A stretch of DNA of 64,000 nucleotides from Rhizobium sp. P32RR-XVIII (GCF_012641395.1 NZ_JABAIH010000009.1:124001-188000), one strand, 5' to 3'. Positions 16,850 to 25,606 are shown, counted from the first letter of the stretch. The notes: generated by a model from the sequence alone, not told the origin. Made by a program: numbers and translations.

Positions 16850-18664
16850 CTAAAATCCGGCTTTGAGTAGACCCTCGCGGTAGAGGTCTTTCTGCCATTG
16901 CTCTTTTACCGGAAGCACGGACAGCCACTTGTCCAGGTCGAAATGCGGATTGAGCTCGTGGGCCTTGCGGCGATGCGTGCGCGCCTTCGCAGCATCGCCG
17001 GCCATCGCATAACTTGCCGCAAGCAATCGCTGGGCCGATGAGGAGTCGCGCATTTGGTCGATATAGCTGATCGCCTGTCGAAATTGGCCCAGGAAGTAAC
17101 TGGCACCCGCCGCTATCCAGAAGTAGTCGTCAGGGCAGATCGGGTTCAACTGGATCGCCTTCTCGATCTTTGTCAGCCCGTCGGCGGGCCTCGAAGCGTG
17201 AACCAGCGCATCGGCATATCCGCAGACCGCGTCGGCAAGATGCGGGCTCAGTCCTTCGGCGCGGTCAAAGGCTTCGAGGCTTCCGTCGACATCGCCGACG
17301 TAGAGTCTCGACAGCCCAAGCTCCCGATGCGCCGAAGCCAGCTCAGGCTCCAGCGCCACCGCTCTTTTCGCCGTCTCTTCCGCTTGGACGAGCAATTCAG
17401 CCTCACCTCGTGCGGTCAACACCCATTCCCAAGCATATGTACGGGACAGGCCGGCCAAGGCCGGTGCGAAATCGCTGCGCATCTTCAGCGTTTCTCTGAA
17501 GGCATTGCGTGCCCGACGTACGTCTGGGAGCGTGAACTTGTTGAGATGCTGTACGCTTGCAAGATAGGATCGATAGACATCAGGGTAAGCGCGATAATCG
17601 GCGAGCATGATCTCAGTATGCTGAAGATGATTGCTGATCGCCGCCACGATCATTTGCGCAACTTGCTTTCGATGTGACGCCAGCGAGCTCGGCTTCAGGC
17701 GAAAGCGCTCCGCCCACAAGACACTGTCGGACGGAAGGAAGATCATCTGGATAAAGAGACCTTCGCCACTGATGCTCGTATCGATGACGTAGGAGATGGA
17801 ATGTCGCTCCAACTGGGCGATCTTATTTGCGTCTTGGCGAATGCGGACGGCCGTATAAGGGGCCACAACCGCCACCGTTCTCAATGAGCACAGGCTAATC
17901 GTAATGTCTTCCAGCAAGGCGCGGGTTGGACAGGCGGAATTTTCCTCGGCCCCCTGTGGCGGAAGTAAAACCAGCCGGGGAAGTTCTGTCGGCACCGCCA
18001 GGAGCGTAGCTGCGGTCGCGGGGGCCAGGGAGAGCTCGGCGCCACCAGTGGATCGAGCGACGGCGCCAATTCGACTTGAGTGGCGATGTGCTTCAAGCAG
18101 CACCTCCCGAACAGCAGCATCGCCCGGATCATGCTCAAGAAGCTGTTTTGCGCTATCCTTGAGGTCGACCCAATCGGACCGATCGGCGGCCAGCTCGCGC
18201 ACCTCGAAGAACATCTCCCGAAAACTCTTCCACTGGGCTGACCTCTGTTTTTCGACCCATGATTTCAGCCCGACCGGCAAATTGGCTTCGTCCAGGAACT
18301 GCCGCGTCAGCAATTTCGACGCCGCACCTAGGCGCGGCAGTGCTTCAAGGTCGCCGGAAAAAACGGAAAAGTCTGCTTCGATCGGTTCTGCGGAAAGACG
18401 CGCGGTCGAGGCGGTGAATTCAAATGGGACGGGCCAGCCCTCGGCGGCGCATTTTCGCACCCGCTCGATCATCTTGCGGAAGTTAGTCTTCGCGGCGTTT
18501 GGATCGGCGGTCCAAAGCAGCCTTGCGAGATAGTCGCGTGGGAGTTCGAATTCAGCGCTGGCCAACATATAAGTCAGAGCAAACACTGCCTTGTGCGGCA
18601 GTGGCACTGTTCCTCGTCCGTCCTCGGCAAGCTGGAGCCCTCCAAATGTCAAAAGCCGGAGCAC
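16850..18664 (-). CDS. SARP/BTAD transcriptional regulator with TolB-like and TPR domains
   Basis: A 604-residue regulator. The N-terminus (about 1-95) is an OmpR-type winged helix of the SARP/AfsR group (LRLLTFGGLQLA, then LARLLWTADPNAAKTNFRKM). A BTAD-like helical part follows (about 95-200). Then comes a domain like that of adenylate-cyclase-linked TolB-like proteins (about 225-345: LPRLVLLPP, RALLEDITISLCSLRTVAVV, VIDTSISGEGLFIQMIF, WAERF), and TPR repeats to the C-terminus (about 350-600: YVGDVDGSLEAFDRAEGLSP and relatives). SARP proteins control secondary-metabolite clusters in actinomycetes. Here the position between the XRE gene and the YcaO-TfuA pair suggests control of that cluster. 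It starts 12 bases after the XRE stop. Confidence 0.8.
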   Translation of the reverse strand: MLRLLTFGGLQLAEDGRGTVPLPHKAVFALTYMLASAEFELPRDYLARLLWTADPNAAKTNFRKMIERVRKCAAEGWPVPFEFTASTARLSAEPIEADFSVFSGDLEALPRLGAASKLLTRQFLDEANLPVGLKSWVEKQRSAQWKSFREMFFEVRELAADRSDWVDLKDSAKQLLEHDPGDAAVREVLLEAHRHSSRIGAVARSTGGAELSLAPATAATLLAVPTELPRLVLLPPQGAEENSACPTRALLEDITISLCSLRTVAVVAPYTAVRIRQDANKIAQLERHSISYVIDTSISGEGLFIQMIFLPSDSVLWAERFRLKPSSLASHRKQVAQMIVAAISNHLQHTEIMLADYRAYPDVYRSYLASVQHLNKFTLPDVRRARNAFRETLKMRSDFAPALAGLSRTYAWEWVLTARGEAELLVQAEETAKRAVALEPELASAHRELGLSRLYVGDVDGSLEAFDRAEGLSPHLADAVCGYADALVHASRPADGLTKIEKAIQLNPICPDDYFWIAAGASYFLGQFRQAISYIDQMRDSSSAQRLLAASYAMAGDAAKARTHRRKAHELNPHFDLDKWLSVLPVKEQWQKDLYREGLLKAGF

Positions 18665-18676
18665 AGAAACGATCCA

Positions 18677-19120
18677 CTAACGCGCCACGCCCGAGTCGGC
18701 TTGGTCGTGTTCCGGCTCTGACGTACGGCCTAGCGATGTGACGAGTTGAAGGATATTTTGGCGAAGCTTTGCGTCCGCCACCCTTTGAAACGCGCGATTG
18801 AGTTCCAGTCCTTCACGGGTTGCCAGGAAGGCGGAAACTGCTTCTTCCTCCGGTAGAAACGGCCTGCGATCGCTCAGTGGTGAGCCGTCTGGCGCTTCGG
18901 CGAAGAAATAGCTGACAGGTACATTTAAGATAATTGCAATCTGCTGGAGACGGCTTGCGCCGACACGATTGCTGCCTTTCTCGTATTTCTGCACCTGTTG
19001 AAAGGTAATTCCCAAACCGGCTCCAAGCTTCTCCTGAGACATCCTCATCATCGTGCGTCTCAATCTGATCCTTGCGCCAACATGGACATCGATCGGATTC
19101 GGTTTCTTTTGGTCCATCAC
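18677..19120 (-). CDS. XRE-family HTH transcriptional regulator
   Basis: A 147-residue protein with a Cro/C1-type helix-turn-helix at about 16-70 (RIRLRRTMMRMSQEKLGAGL, then ITFQQVQKYEKGSNRVGASR), followed by a helical C-terminal part. This is the common rhizobial regulator group that includes PraR-like proteins. It is first in the minus-strand cluster, and the next gene begins 12 bases after its stop, so the two regulators and the YcaO-TfuA genes probably share one transcript. It could be autoregulated, but I see no clear operator. Confidence 0.88.
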   Translation of the reverse strand: MMDQKKPNPIDVHVGARIRLRRTMMRMSQEKLGAGLGITFQQVQKYEKGSNRVGASRLQQIAIILNVPVSYFFAEAPDGSPLSDRRPFLPEEEAVSAFLATREGLELNRAFQRVADAKLRQNILQLVTSLGRTSEPEHDQADSGVAR

Positions 19121-19251
19121 TTCAGCTCTCCGTCACGACTACACAGTGATATAAATCGAGGCTTCACGCAACTATCGCTGGAGAATGGGTCGAATGGCAA
19201 CTGCTCAAACATTCGCCAGTGGCATCCAAGCTTCGTGTTGCTCCGCTTCGC

Positions 19252-19493
19252 TTGGTGGGAGATGTTGTTTATCTCGTTGCCCAGCAAGTCTTCGATCTAT
19301 CCTGGGACGACCTGTCGAACCTTGCTGATCGCATCATGGAATTCCCGCTTACGACCGGCCGGGGTGACGAGATCGCCCACGGCTCGCCGGGAAGCCCAGA
19401 TTCACCGGAACAAACAGCAACGGTAAAGGCGAGGATATCTACACCCCGGAGCTGCACATCGACACGCTCAAGGTGAAGTCGACGAATTTTCAC
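19252..19493 (+). pseudogene. stray 3' fragment of a dnaE2 gene
   Basis: One frame reads GDVVYLVAQQVFDLSWDDL and TGRGDEIAHGSPGSPDS; after a one-base shift near 19420 the next frame reads TPELHIDTLKVKSTNFHE. These match the last 80 residues of the dnaE2 gene of this same window (at about 31260-31498: GDVVHLVAQQLFDL, TGRGDEFAHGSPGSADS, PDLHIDTLKVKARNF). Nothing upstream belongs to dnaE2. It is a decayed relic of a second copy. Confidence 0.85.
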
Positions 19494-19697
19494 GAAAGAG
19501 TCGACGCTGGTTTTTCGCGCATGCCGGCAAGCTGTCGCCTCCGCAATGAGGGCTACGAGCCGCATCCCCCAAATAGACGCCTATTGCATGTGACGGTGGC
19601 TGAGCGTGCCGTCGATGAACCCCCGGAGCACATGTCTTAGTTTATATGATCTTAATATAAAGAACTGTAGCCTCCCATGTTTTTGGAGGAAGTGAAA

Positions 19698-19811
19698 ATG
19701 ATCCTACGATTGGACGGTCAAGAGTCATCGCGGTACGGCATCGAAGCCGGACATTGCTCGGCAGCGACTAAGGCCGCCGTTAAATGTGCGCTGGAAGCAG
19801 CATTGAATTAG
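19698..19811 (+). CDS. possible 37-residue peptide
   Basis: ATG 19698 is 7 bases after a strong GGAGGA and the frame runs 37 codons to TAG: ILRLDGQESSRYGIEAGHCS then AATKAAVKCALEAALN. The composition is protein-like and ends in an amphipathic Ala-rich helix. It may be real, or the N-terminal remnant of a longer gene. No promoter motif seen. Confidence 0.4.
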   Translation: MILRLDGQESSRYGIEAGHCSAATKAAVKCALEAALN

Positions 19812-20316
19812 ATGCCTCGCGGATCACAGTTTCGATGCTTGGAAATTTCCTCATACTTGAGGGATTCGTTCGATGCCATGGCGATGACGAGCTTGCAGAC
19901 CACACCAAGCGCCGCAAGCACGAGCGAAGGAAGACCGCTACCAATTTCATGCTCGAGTTCGGGGTCTTCGGATCGCAGTTGCGGGTAGGTCAAAGAACAG
20001 GTCCCGACTTAGGTGCAATGGGTCTGTAGGCGAAGCCAACGATATCGGCAACGTTCGGAAATGAGATTGGTTCGGAATCCAGGCAAAGGGCTACGACTGC
20101 CGGTCGGTGATGGAACCTCGACCGGATGCCGACGAGCGAACTCCCTAGAACAAGCCGACAGCGGTATCAGAGAGTGTTAGTGCTCTATACGGCCCTCGGC
20201 GCCGCCATGCATCGGGAGGCGACGACGTGAAGTAAACACAGGGAACGTCTACGGTGAAAAGGATATCCAGCCTGGACTGAGGAGCGCTTCGACCGTAGTC
20301 CCGGGCCTTCCTCGGG
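19812..20316. other. 500-base spacer without a recognisable gene
   Basis: Short frames here have no ribosome site and no recognisable protein pattern. I see nothing definite. Confidence 0.5.
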
Positions 20317-20559
20317 TCACAAGATTGGCTGCCGGCGCTTCCACTCTCGGTAAGGCGCGAGAAGCTGTCCGGGGAATCTCCTCTCGATGACCTCTTCCGT
20401 CAGCGCGATCCGCGCCATGGTCTCTTTTCTCAGGTCTGCGTCGGACGTCTCGCTCGCTCTTTCGAGCTCCGCCATTTTCGTGAACAAATCGTCGTCGCTC
20501 ATCGCTTCTAGAGAGACCGCGAAGTCCTGAATTGGCAAGTCTTCCATCATTGCCCCCAT
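20317..20559 (-). CDS. small conserved-type rhizobial hypothetical protein
   Basis: An 80-residue acidic, helical protein: EDLPIQDFAVSLEAMSDDDL, then LERASETSDADLRKETMARI and the end RRFPGQLLAPYREWKRRQ. Small proteins with this ending are common in rhizobia; no function is known to me. A start at 20559 was preferred over the longer frame because an EcfG-type promoter (20595-20620) lies inside the would-be extension, so transcription begins downstream of the earlier ATG. It is probably a general-stress gene. Confidence 0.65.
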   Translation of the reverse strand: MGAMMEDLPIQDFAVSLEAMSDDDLFTKMAELERASETSDADLRKETMARIALTEEVIERRFPGQLLAPYREWKRRQPIL

Positions 20560-20594
20560 TTTGTCGCTAATGCGTTCGCAGCCAATCTCGGCCA

Positions 20595-20620
20595 AACGAC
20601 CGCTGAGACTGGATGGTTCC
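20595..20620 (-). promoter_or_regulatory. EcfG/RpoE2-type promoter, minus strand
   Basis: On the minus strand GGAAC (20620-20616), a 19-base spacer and TT (20596-20595). It lies about 36 bases before the start at 20559. Confidence 0.55.
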
Positions 20621-21088
20621 TCAGTGCGCTGGAAAAACACACTGAATGCGAAAGTGTCTCAGGCGTCCGATGAAAGCTGCAGTCTCCCTGCAATAGTGCG
20701 CCACGAATCCTGCCAATCGCTTTCTTCTGGAACATTGACCGGGGCTGAAGGTTGGGCGCTGCCGCGCAAACAGGAGGAGAGGGACATGCAAGGCTGCAGA
20801 AATTCGGAGCATTCGGTGCGATTTCGATCGCGGGCGGCGCGCTGTTGAGTGCTTAGCCTTCTCGGACCCTCTATCGCCCGACGTGACATATCGGCCATCG
20901 CCAAACGTGCCACTTTCCGAAGCAAGGAAAATCGACGAGGCGCAGATTGAGGTCATGCCGCATGAGGTCCGTGCTTGACGGCTGGATGGCAAGTAGCCGC
21001 CAAGCGGAAATCGATGGAAAAATCGCCACACAGCTTTGAGGCTGCGCCGGCTTGCCGACCGGGGATGCGTCTTCCTCCGGTCAGGTAC
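20621..21088. other. spacer without a recognisable gene
   Basis: Several short overlapping frames on both strands, none with a recognisable product or ribosome site. Confidence 0.45.
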
Positions 21089-21307
21089 TCAGCGCGTTGC
21101 CCGTGCCTCGACTTCCGGCGAGAAAACCTCGCATAGGAAGACAAACTCCTCGGGCATGGCATGTTCTTCCGACCCGATCGTCGCCACTGTCCAGAATTCC
21201 TTGTCGGTGCCGAAGATCGTAGATACGTAAACGATTTCCAGCTCGTCCCTCGCAAGGGATTTCGCCCAATAGAATTTGTTCGCTTCGAGCTCCGACCGAT
21301 CGATCAC
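21089..21307 (-). CDS. small hypothetical protein (intact copy of a duplicated gene)
   Basis: A 72-residue protein: IDRSELEANKFYWAKSLARD, then ELEIVYVSTIFGTDKEFWTV and PEEFVFLCEV. The pattern of alternating hydrophobic residues suggests a small beta-rich fold; aromatic residues are frequent. A second, frameshifted copy lies at about 60830-61020 (RSIEAHTFYWTKSHPRE, then YVPTISG in another frame). The presence of two diverged copies supports this being a real gene. Function unknown. Confidence 0.6.
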   Translation of the reverse strand: MIDRSELEANKFYWAKSLARDELEIVYVSTIFGTDKEFWTVATIGSEEHAMPEEFVFLCEVFSPEVEARATR

Positions 21308-22048
21308 GACTCACCCCGTTTCGATCTTATGGATAAGGATGAGCATACCAACCGCATATAGTAGCTCGGTCTGTGACCTTGCATCTTCCACAGATGGTCC
21401 GGTAAATGACGGAGACATCCGTCGCTGACGGTCGCCTTTGCCTATCCAGCCGCTGCGGCGACGGCGTACCCTTCATGTTATGGATTTGCTGCGATCGGCC
21501 ACGGCCTTTTTGTGGAAAGGACCGTCGTGGTTACCGACCGGGCGGCAGCGATGGCGATAGCCGCCACGCGCTCGCGAGCGGGCTGCGCAGGGTGGCCGCC
21601 GCGGGCAGGCGATTTCGGCGGCCGGTTGCGAAGCGCCCCGATCCTTGCGCACGTAAATTGAGGTATGCCGAAGCTCACGCGAAGGAACACTGGAACTGCG
21701 ATATAGCGGAATCGTGGCGAGCGACCGCGATAATACCCGATGACAGTAACAGCTCGCTAATGTCGAACGCGGCATACCTTATCGCCAATATCTTCATGAT
21801 CACTGCTTTGCATCTATTTCATGCGACCAAGCGCTGCCGGCACAACCCGCTCAGCATGTGGGTGGCGGCGCAATTCCGCCTCCGATCCCTGGTGCGCGAA
21901 AATCGGACAGATGCGCAATTGACGCGAAGCTCGACGAAATCAGCTCGGGCTTGGCCACGGGCGATCAGGAAAATCCATAGGACAAGTGGATGCGGAAAAT
22001 GGAGATCGAAAAGGCGAGGCGTTGACAGCACTCGGCGCTTGGCTTTGA
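21308..22048. other. 740-base stretch of probably decayed DNA
   Basis: A 233-codon plus-strand frame crosses this stretch but is Arg/Cys/Trp-rich and unlike a protein. No ribosome site or family pattern was found on either strand. Confidence 0.5.
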
Positions 22049-22369
22049 AGTATTCGCAAATCTTCCGTCACAGATTTCATCTCCGAACTTGTCCGTGCCG
22101 CCAATGAAGTAAACAAGCTCGACTATTCGGAAGCTCGCCGGCTTCTACAGCGTTCTGTGATCACGATCCGCAATATGCGCGAGCATATAGGAATCCCAAG
22201 TAGCGATACGAGCCACGATGCGGTGTTCGACTTGCAAGCGATAGCCTCTTCCGTCGCGCAGCGCGACGCATGGGAAGCTTCTCGGGCGCTGCTGAACGCG
22301 GCCGACATGATTCGCACGCTCCATATCGTTCTTGACTCCGGCACGCAGATATCGCCCAGGCCGGCATAG
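22049..22369 (+). pseudogene. hypothetical protein lacking its start
   Basis: The frame after TGA 22046 reads VTDFISELVRAANEVNKLDY, then SEARRLLQRSVITIRNMREH and ends with IRTLHIVLDSGTQISPRPA. It is a coherent helical protein of about 100 residues with GC-rich third positions. There is no ATG or GTG before residue 37 (GTG 22157). The N-terminus is probably lost or in another frame upstream. Its end is 3 bases before the promoter of the next gene. Confidence 0.5.
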
Positions 22370-22372
22370 AGC

Positions 22373-22397
22373 GGAACCAATGAAGCTCAGCGACATT
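22373..22397 (+). promoter_or_regulatory. EcfG/RpoE2-type promoter
   Basis: GGAAC (22373-22377), an 18-base spacer, TT (22396-22397). It lies 28 bases before the start at 22425. Confidence 0.65.
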
Positions 22398-22424
22398 CCC
22401 CTCTCGGAAAGAGGAGAAAATACT

Positions 22425-22739
22425 ATGACTTACGACCCCAGCAACCCCAATGAGCCGAACCGCCCAGTCGGATCGACCCTCGACCCTGATCTTCGGACAA
22501 CACCACCAAAGCACCGACGCTCGAATTCGTGGGTTGGCTGGGTGGTTGCCTTCGTTGTCGTCGCGGTGGCGGCGATTGCTTATACTCAGTGGAGCGAAAC
22601 CCCGGATACCGATCCTCAGACGACGGCCTCAACGACCAATTCAGAACCAGCTCCAGCAAAGCCAATGGCACCGGCTGACAATGCAGCACCGGTCCCTGCT
22701 ACTCCGCCAGCAGGTGGCGGAACGCAGCAGCAAAATTAA
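22425..22739 (+). CDS. small single-pass membrane protein with Pro/Ala/Thr-rich tail
   Basis: A 104-residue protein starting at ATG 22425 behind GAGGAG (22411-22416). The N-terminal 40 residues are polar (TYDPSNPNEPNRPVGSTLD), followed by a TM helix (WVGWVVAFVVVAVAAIAYT) and a low-complexity tail rich in Pro, Ala and Thr that would face the periplasm. The preceding EcfG-type promoter and the following terminator make it a one-gene general-stress unit. It is a common rhizobial type with no assigned function. Confidence 0.75.
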   Translation: MTYDPSNPNEPNRPVGSTLDPDLRTTPPKHRRSNSWVGWVVAFVVVAVAAIAYTQWSETPDTDPQTTASTTNSEPAPAKPMAPADNAAPVPATPPAGGGTQQQN

Positions 22740-22743
22740 GACC

Positions 22744-22769
22744 GGACTTGAATATTGTAATTCAAGTCC
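22744..22769 (+). terminator. rho-independent terminator
   Basis: GGACTTGAAT (22744-22753) pairs perfectly with ATTCAAGTCC (22760-22769), and a T-rich stretch (TTATTTTT) follows within 15 bases. It is 5 bases past the small membrane-protein gene. Confidence 0.65.
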
Positions 22770-22785
22770 CACTTATTTTTCGTAG

Positions 22786-23121
22786 AATTTGTCTCCGGCG
22801 GCTGACCCCGGATGTACTGGCAGCAGCTGTTGAGACGGATCGAGGAAGGTCGGCACGAGGTATCGTTCCGGCCTTTTTCTTTGAATCGAATACCTCTGGA
22901 TTTTCCCGGATCGCGTCTACAGAGCGACCGGCGTTGTCAGCCTATTCGCAACTGATACTTACATTGGCGACTTGCATTGTTTTCGACAGCGGCTTGGCAA
23001 ATGGTATCTGCAGTACAGGGCGTTCCGCCCGACGGTGGAGCACCTCCACTATTCGAGACGTTCCGCGATTGGCGAATTGGCTTTGGTGCCGAAATGCGTA
23101 GCCTCGCCGTCGGGAGGAGGC
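22786..23121. other. 335-base spacer between convergent genes
   Basis: No gene recognised; short frames lack ribosome sites. Confidence 0.45.
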
Positions 23122-23709
23122 TCAGCCAACCTGCTCGACCGCAAGCGTGCCCGCGGGGAGGGGGCGGATCAGCGACTTTGCCGAAATCGTGGGATCCAGC
23201 CAATCCGCCCAGGCACTCCGATCGAGGATAACGATCTGCCGGTCGTGGTAGGGTACGATGTCCAGCCCGGGCTCCATGGTCAGCATGGTGAAGGCCTGAC
23301 CCACATCTGGCGTATCCCGCCAGATGCCGGCGATGCAGAAGATTGGCTCGTCCTTCTTGGTGAACAGCCACTTGTCCTTCCGTTTCTTCTTTGGGTCGTT
23401 AGCGTCCGTGAACTCGTAGAAGCCGTCCGCAACGATCAGGCAGCGGTTGGAATTGAATTCACGGCCCTCGGAGCGGAAGTTGTAGACGGGGCGTTTGTTC
23501 TGCGGCCAGCTCCATCGGCGCTGCACCAGCTCTGGCTCGTCGCGCTGGCCGTCGATTGTCCTGATGATCGGCGCTGTGTCGGTGATCTTGATGTCGTCGC
23601 GCGGCTCCAGGTTGGGCGCGCCTTCGCCGAAACGGATCCTGATCTTCAGATGGGCAAAATCCTCGACGATCGAGGCCACATCCACCATCAGCCTGTAGTC
23701 ATTGCACAT
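23122..23709 (-). CDS. SOS response-associated peptidase (SRAP, YedK/HMCES family)
   Basis: A 195-residue SRAP protein. Proteins of this family shield abasic sites in single-stranded DNA by forming a covalent link through the N-terminal Cys. Start 23709 gives MCNDYR, placing the catalytic Cys at position 2. Other family residues are present: the Asn in RPVYNFRSEGREF, Glu in DGFYEFTD, and the His in IVPYHDRQIVIL. Its length is normal. A GTTC-N7-GTTC SOS box lies at 23993-24007, between this gene and a second SRAP gene on the other strand. It belongs to the repair block that continues to 36 kb. Confidence 0.9.
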   Translation of the reverse strand: MCNDYRLMVDVASIVEDFAHLKIRIRFGEGAPNLEPRDDIKITDTAPIIRTIDGQRDEPELVQRRWSWPQNKRPVYNFRSEGREFNSNRCLIVADGFYEFTDANDPKKKRKDKWLFTKKDEPIFCIAGIWRDTPDVGQAFTMLTMEPGLDIVPYHDRQIVILDRSAWADWLDPTISAKSLIRPLPAGTLAVEQVG

Positions 23710-23726
23710 GCGTCCTCCAGATCGCT

Positions 23727-23957
23727 TTAAATTGTTTCCCTCGTATCCAGCCGGTCCAGGTGCAAGAGATGCTCGCACTGCACCCGCTCCAGGAGAACAA
23801 GCAGCTCTTTGGCCTGACATGTCGGCCGTCCGAGGCCGGCCTCCTGATAAGCCCGGCTTGCCGTCCGAGATGCGGCCCCCAACCCGAGCGTGCCGCAGAG
23901 CACCGGAAGGTCTCGCCGGAGCGTCTTGGCCGAGGCTAGCAGGTTATGGGCTTTCAT
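23727..23957 (-). CDS. possible small basic protein upstream of the SRAP gene
   Basis: A 76-codon frame starting at 23957: KAHNLLASAKTLRRDLPVLC then GLGRPTCQAKELLVLLERVQ. Third positions are GC-rich like real genes here. There is no clear ribosome site, and a TATAAT-like string overlaps the start. The SOS box lies 36 bases upstream. It could instead be leader DNA of the SRAP gene. No family recognised. Confidence 0.3.
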   Translation of the reverse strand: MKAHNLLASAKTLRRDLPVLCGTLGLGAASRTASRAYQEAGLGRPTCQAKELLVLLERVQCEHLLHLDRLDTRETI

Positions 23958-23992
23958 TATAGGTGAAGGCGGGACGCTTGCTCCTTGAGTAT

Positions 23993-24007
23993 GTTCCGGA
24001 TATGTTC
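23993..24007. promoter_or_regulatory. LexA/SOS box between the two SRAP genes
   Basis: GTTC-N7-GTTC, the alphaproteobacterial LexA site: GTTC at 23993-23996 and at 24004-24007. It ends 5 bases before the ATG of the plus-strand SRAP gene and faces the minus-strand one, so it may control both. Confidence 0.75.
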
Positions 24008-24012
24008 TTTTC

Positions 24013-24520
24013 ATGATCGCGGAACTTTTTGATTTCAACACCCTGCTCAACGCGCGCCGCATCATCATAAGGCGACTTGGTGGCGATGTGGAGATGGTGG
24101 AACTACCGTGGGGTTTGCGTCCTCTGGATGGCGGTCCCCCGCCCTGTGAACGTCGTTCGCTCTGAAGGAAGGACGTTTGTAACCCACCGATGTCTGGTGC
24201 CGGCATCCGAGTTCCGCCATCGCAGTGGCGGAAAGAATTTCAGCTTCTCCCTCGCCAGTGGTGACTGGTTCTATTTCGCGGGGATCTGGCGGCACGCGAC
24301 CGCCGACTGGCCGGAGGCCTATGCTATCCTGACGATCGATTCCAATACAGACATCGCGCCATTTCACGATCGGCAGATGGCCGTGCTGACCCGCAATCAG
24401 CGGATGGATTGGCTTGACGGGCTCGTGCCTGAAGACGAAAACCTGCGGCCGCTCCCGCCAGGGACTTTCCGGGTCAAACGCCTGTCGAGCGCCTCCTTCC
24501 AGCCAAGGCTGGCCGTCTAG
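24013..24520 (+). pseudogene. second SRAP-family gene, frameshifted
   Basis: ATG 24013 opens a frame reading AELFDFNTLLNARRIIIRRL, then VEMVELPWGLRPLDGGPP, up to a run of five C (24136-24140). Beyond it the matching protein continues one frame over: VNVVRSEGRTFVTHRCLVPA, FYFAGIWRHATADWPEA, IAPFHDRQMAVLTRNQRMDW. It belongs to a SRAP subgroup without the Cys-2 start. One inserted or missing C would repair the frame, so this is either a young pseudogene or a sequencing error. An SOS box immediately precedes it. Its stop touches the end of dinB on the opposite strand. Confidence 0.8.
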
Positions 24521-25606
24521 AGCGCCAGTTGCAATTGCGGGGTCGCTTCGGGCCTTCGAGCTTCCAGGGAGGAGAGGGAGACGCCGAGCAGGCGTATGCC
24601 CTTGCGCGCCGGAAAGAGCGGCGCGAGAAGCAGCCCGACCACGTCCTCGAGGTCGCCAATCGCCGGCAGGGGTGATGAGACGGTCTTGCTGCGGGTGATC
24701 TGAGTGAAGTCGGCATACTTGACCTTGAGTGTCACTGTCTTGGCGCCGATGTCGTTTGCCTCGCAGTAGCCCCAGACTTTCTCGATCAGCGGCTGGAGAC
24801 GTTCTCGGGCCGGTCCGTAGGAATGGATATCCTGCAAGAACGTGTCTTCGGCGCCAACGGATTTGCGCACACGGTTCGGCTTGACTTCGCGGTTGTCGAT
24901 TCCACGGACGATCCCGTAGAAATACGGCCCGGACTTCCCGAAATGCGCGACAAGGAAATCCAAGGTTTTTATCTTGAGGTCGGCGCCGGTCTCAATCCCG
25001 AGCCGATGCATCTTGTCTGCCGTTGCCGGCCCGACGCCATGGAACTTCTTCACGGGCAAGCGCTCGACGAAAGCCGGGCCGTTCTTCGGCGTGATGACGA
25101 ACTGCCCGTCCGGCTTGTTCTGCCCCGACGCCATCTTGGCCAGAAACTTGTTGTAGGAAATGCCGGCGGATGCGGTCAGGCCTGTGGCCGCCTTGATCCT
25201 TGACCGGATTTTCGGCGATTTCCGTTGCGATCTCCATGGCTTTCAGATTTTCAGTGACGTCGAGGTAGGCTTCGTCGAGCGATAGCGGCTCGATCATCGG
25301 CGTGTACTCGGCGAAGATCGCGCGGATCTGCAGCGAGACGGCCTTATAGACGTCGAAGCGCGGCCTGACGAAGATCAGGTCCGGACACTTCCGCTGAGCG
25401 GTGATCGACGGCATCGCAGAATGGACGCCGAATTCGCGGGCCTCGTAGCTGGCGGCCGCCACCACGCCGCGCGCAGCCGGGCTGCCGACGGCAACCGGTA
25501 GACCGCGCAGTTCGGGGTTGTCGCGCTGTTCGACCGACGCGAAGAAGGCATCCATGTCGACATGGACGATTTTGCGCGTCCGTTCCTGGTTCTCGTCATT
25601 TGTCAT
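24517..25606 (-). pseudogene. dinB: DNA polymerase IV (DinB), frameshifted
   Basis: A Y-family translesion polymerase of about 360 residues, split by one frameshift. The first part from 25606 reads RKIVHVDMDAFFASVEQRDN (catalytic Asp), AYLDVTENLKAMEIATEIAE. The second part continues one frame over: IKAATGLTASAGISYNKFLA, KMASGQNKPDGQFVITPKN, VKKFHGVGPATADKMHRLGI, to the C-terminal little-finger domain ending SSLEARRPEATPQLQLAL. The shift is at a T run (25209-25212). Everything else looks conserved, so decay is recent or the base call is wrong. No SOS box is visible just upstream. It is convergent with the frameshifted SRAP gene. Confidence 0.85.

Noticed and set aside
16608..16928. 106-codon minus-strand frame overlapping the SARP gene end and ycaO leader
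   Set aside because: Arg/Ser-rich, poor third-position GC, and it overlaps both neighbours; the alternative frame 16624-16794 fits coding DNA better.
21406..22107. 233-codon plus-strand frame
   Set aside because: Cys/Arg/Trp-rich translation with no ribosome site; judged non-coding.
24077..24520. The 147-codon frame taken as a complete SRAP gene
   Set aside because: Its first 20 residues are not SRAP-like, whereas the other frame from 24013 is; a frameshift explains both.
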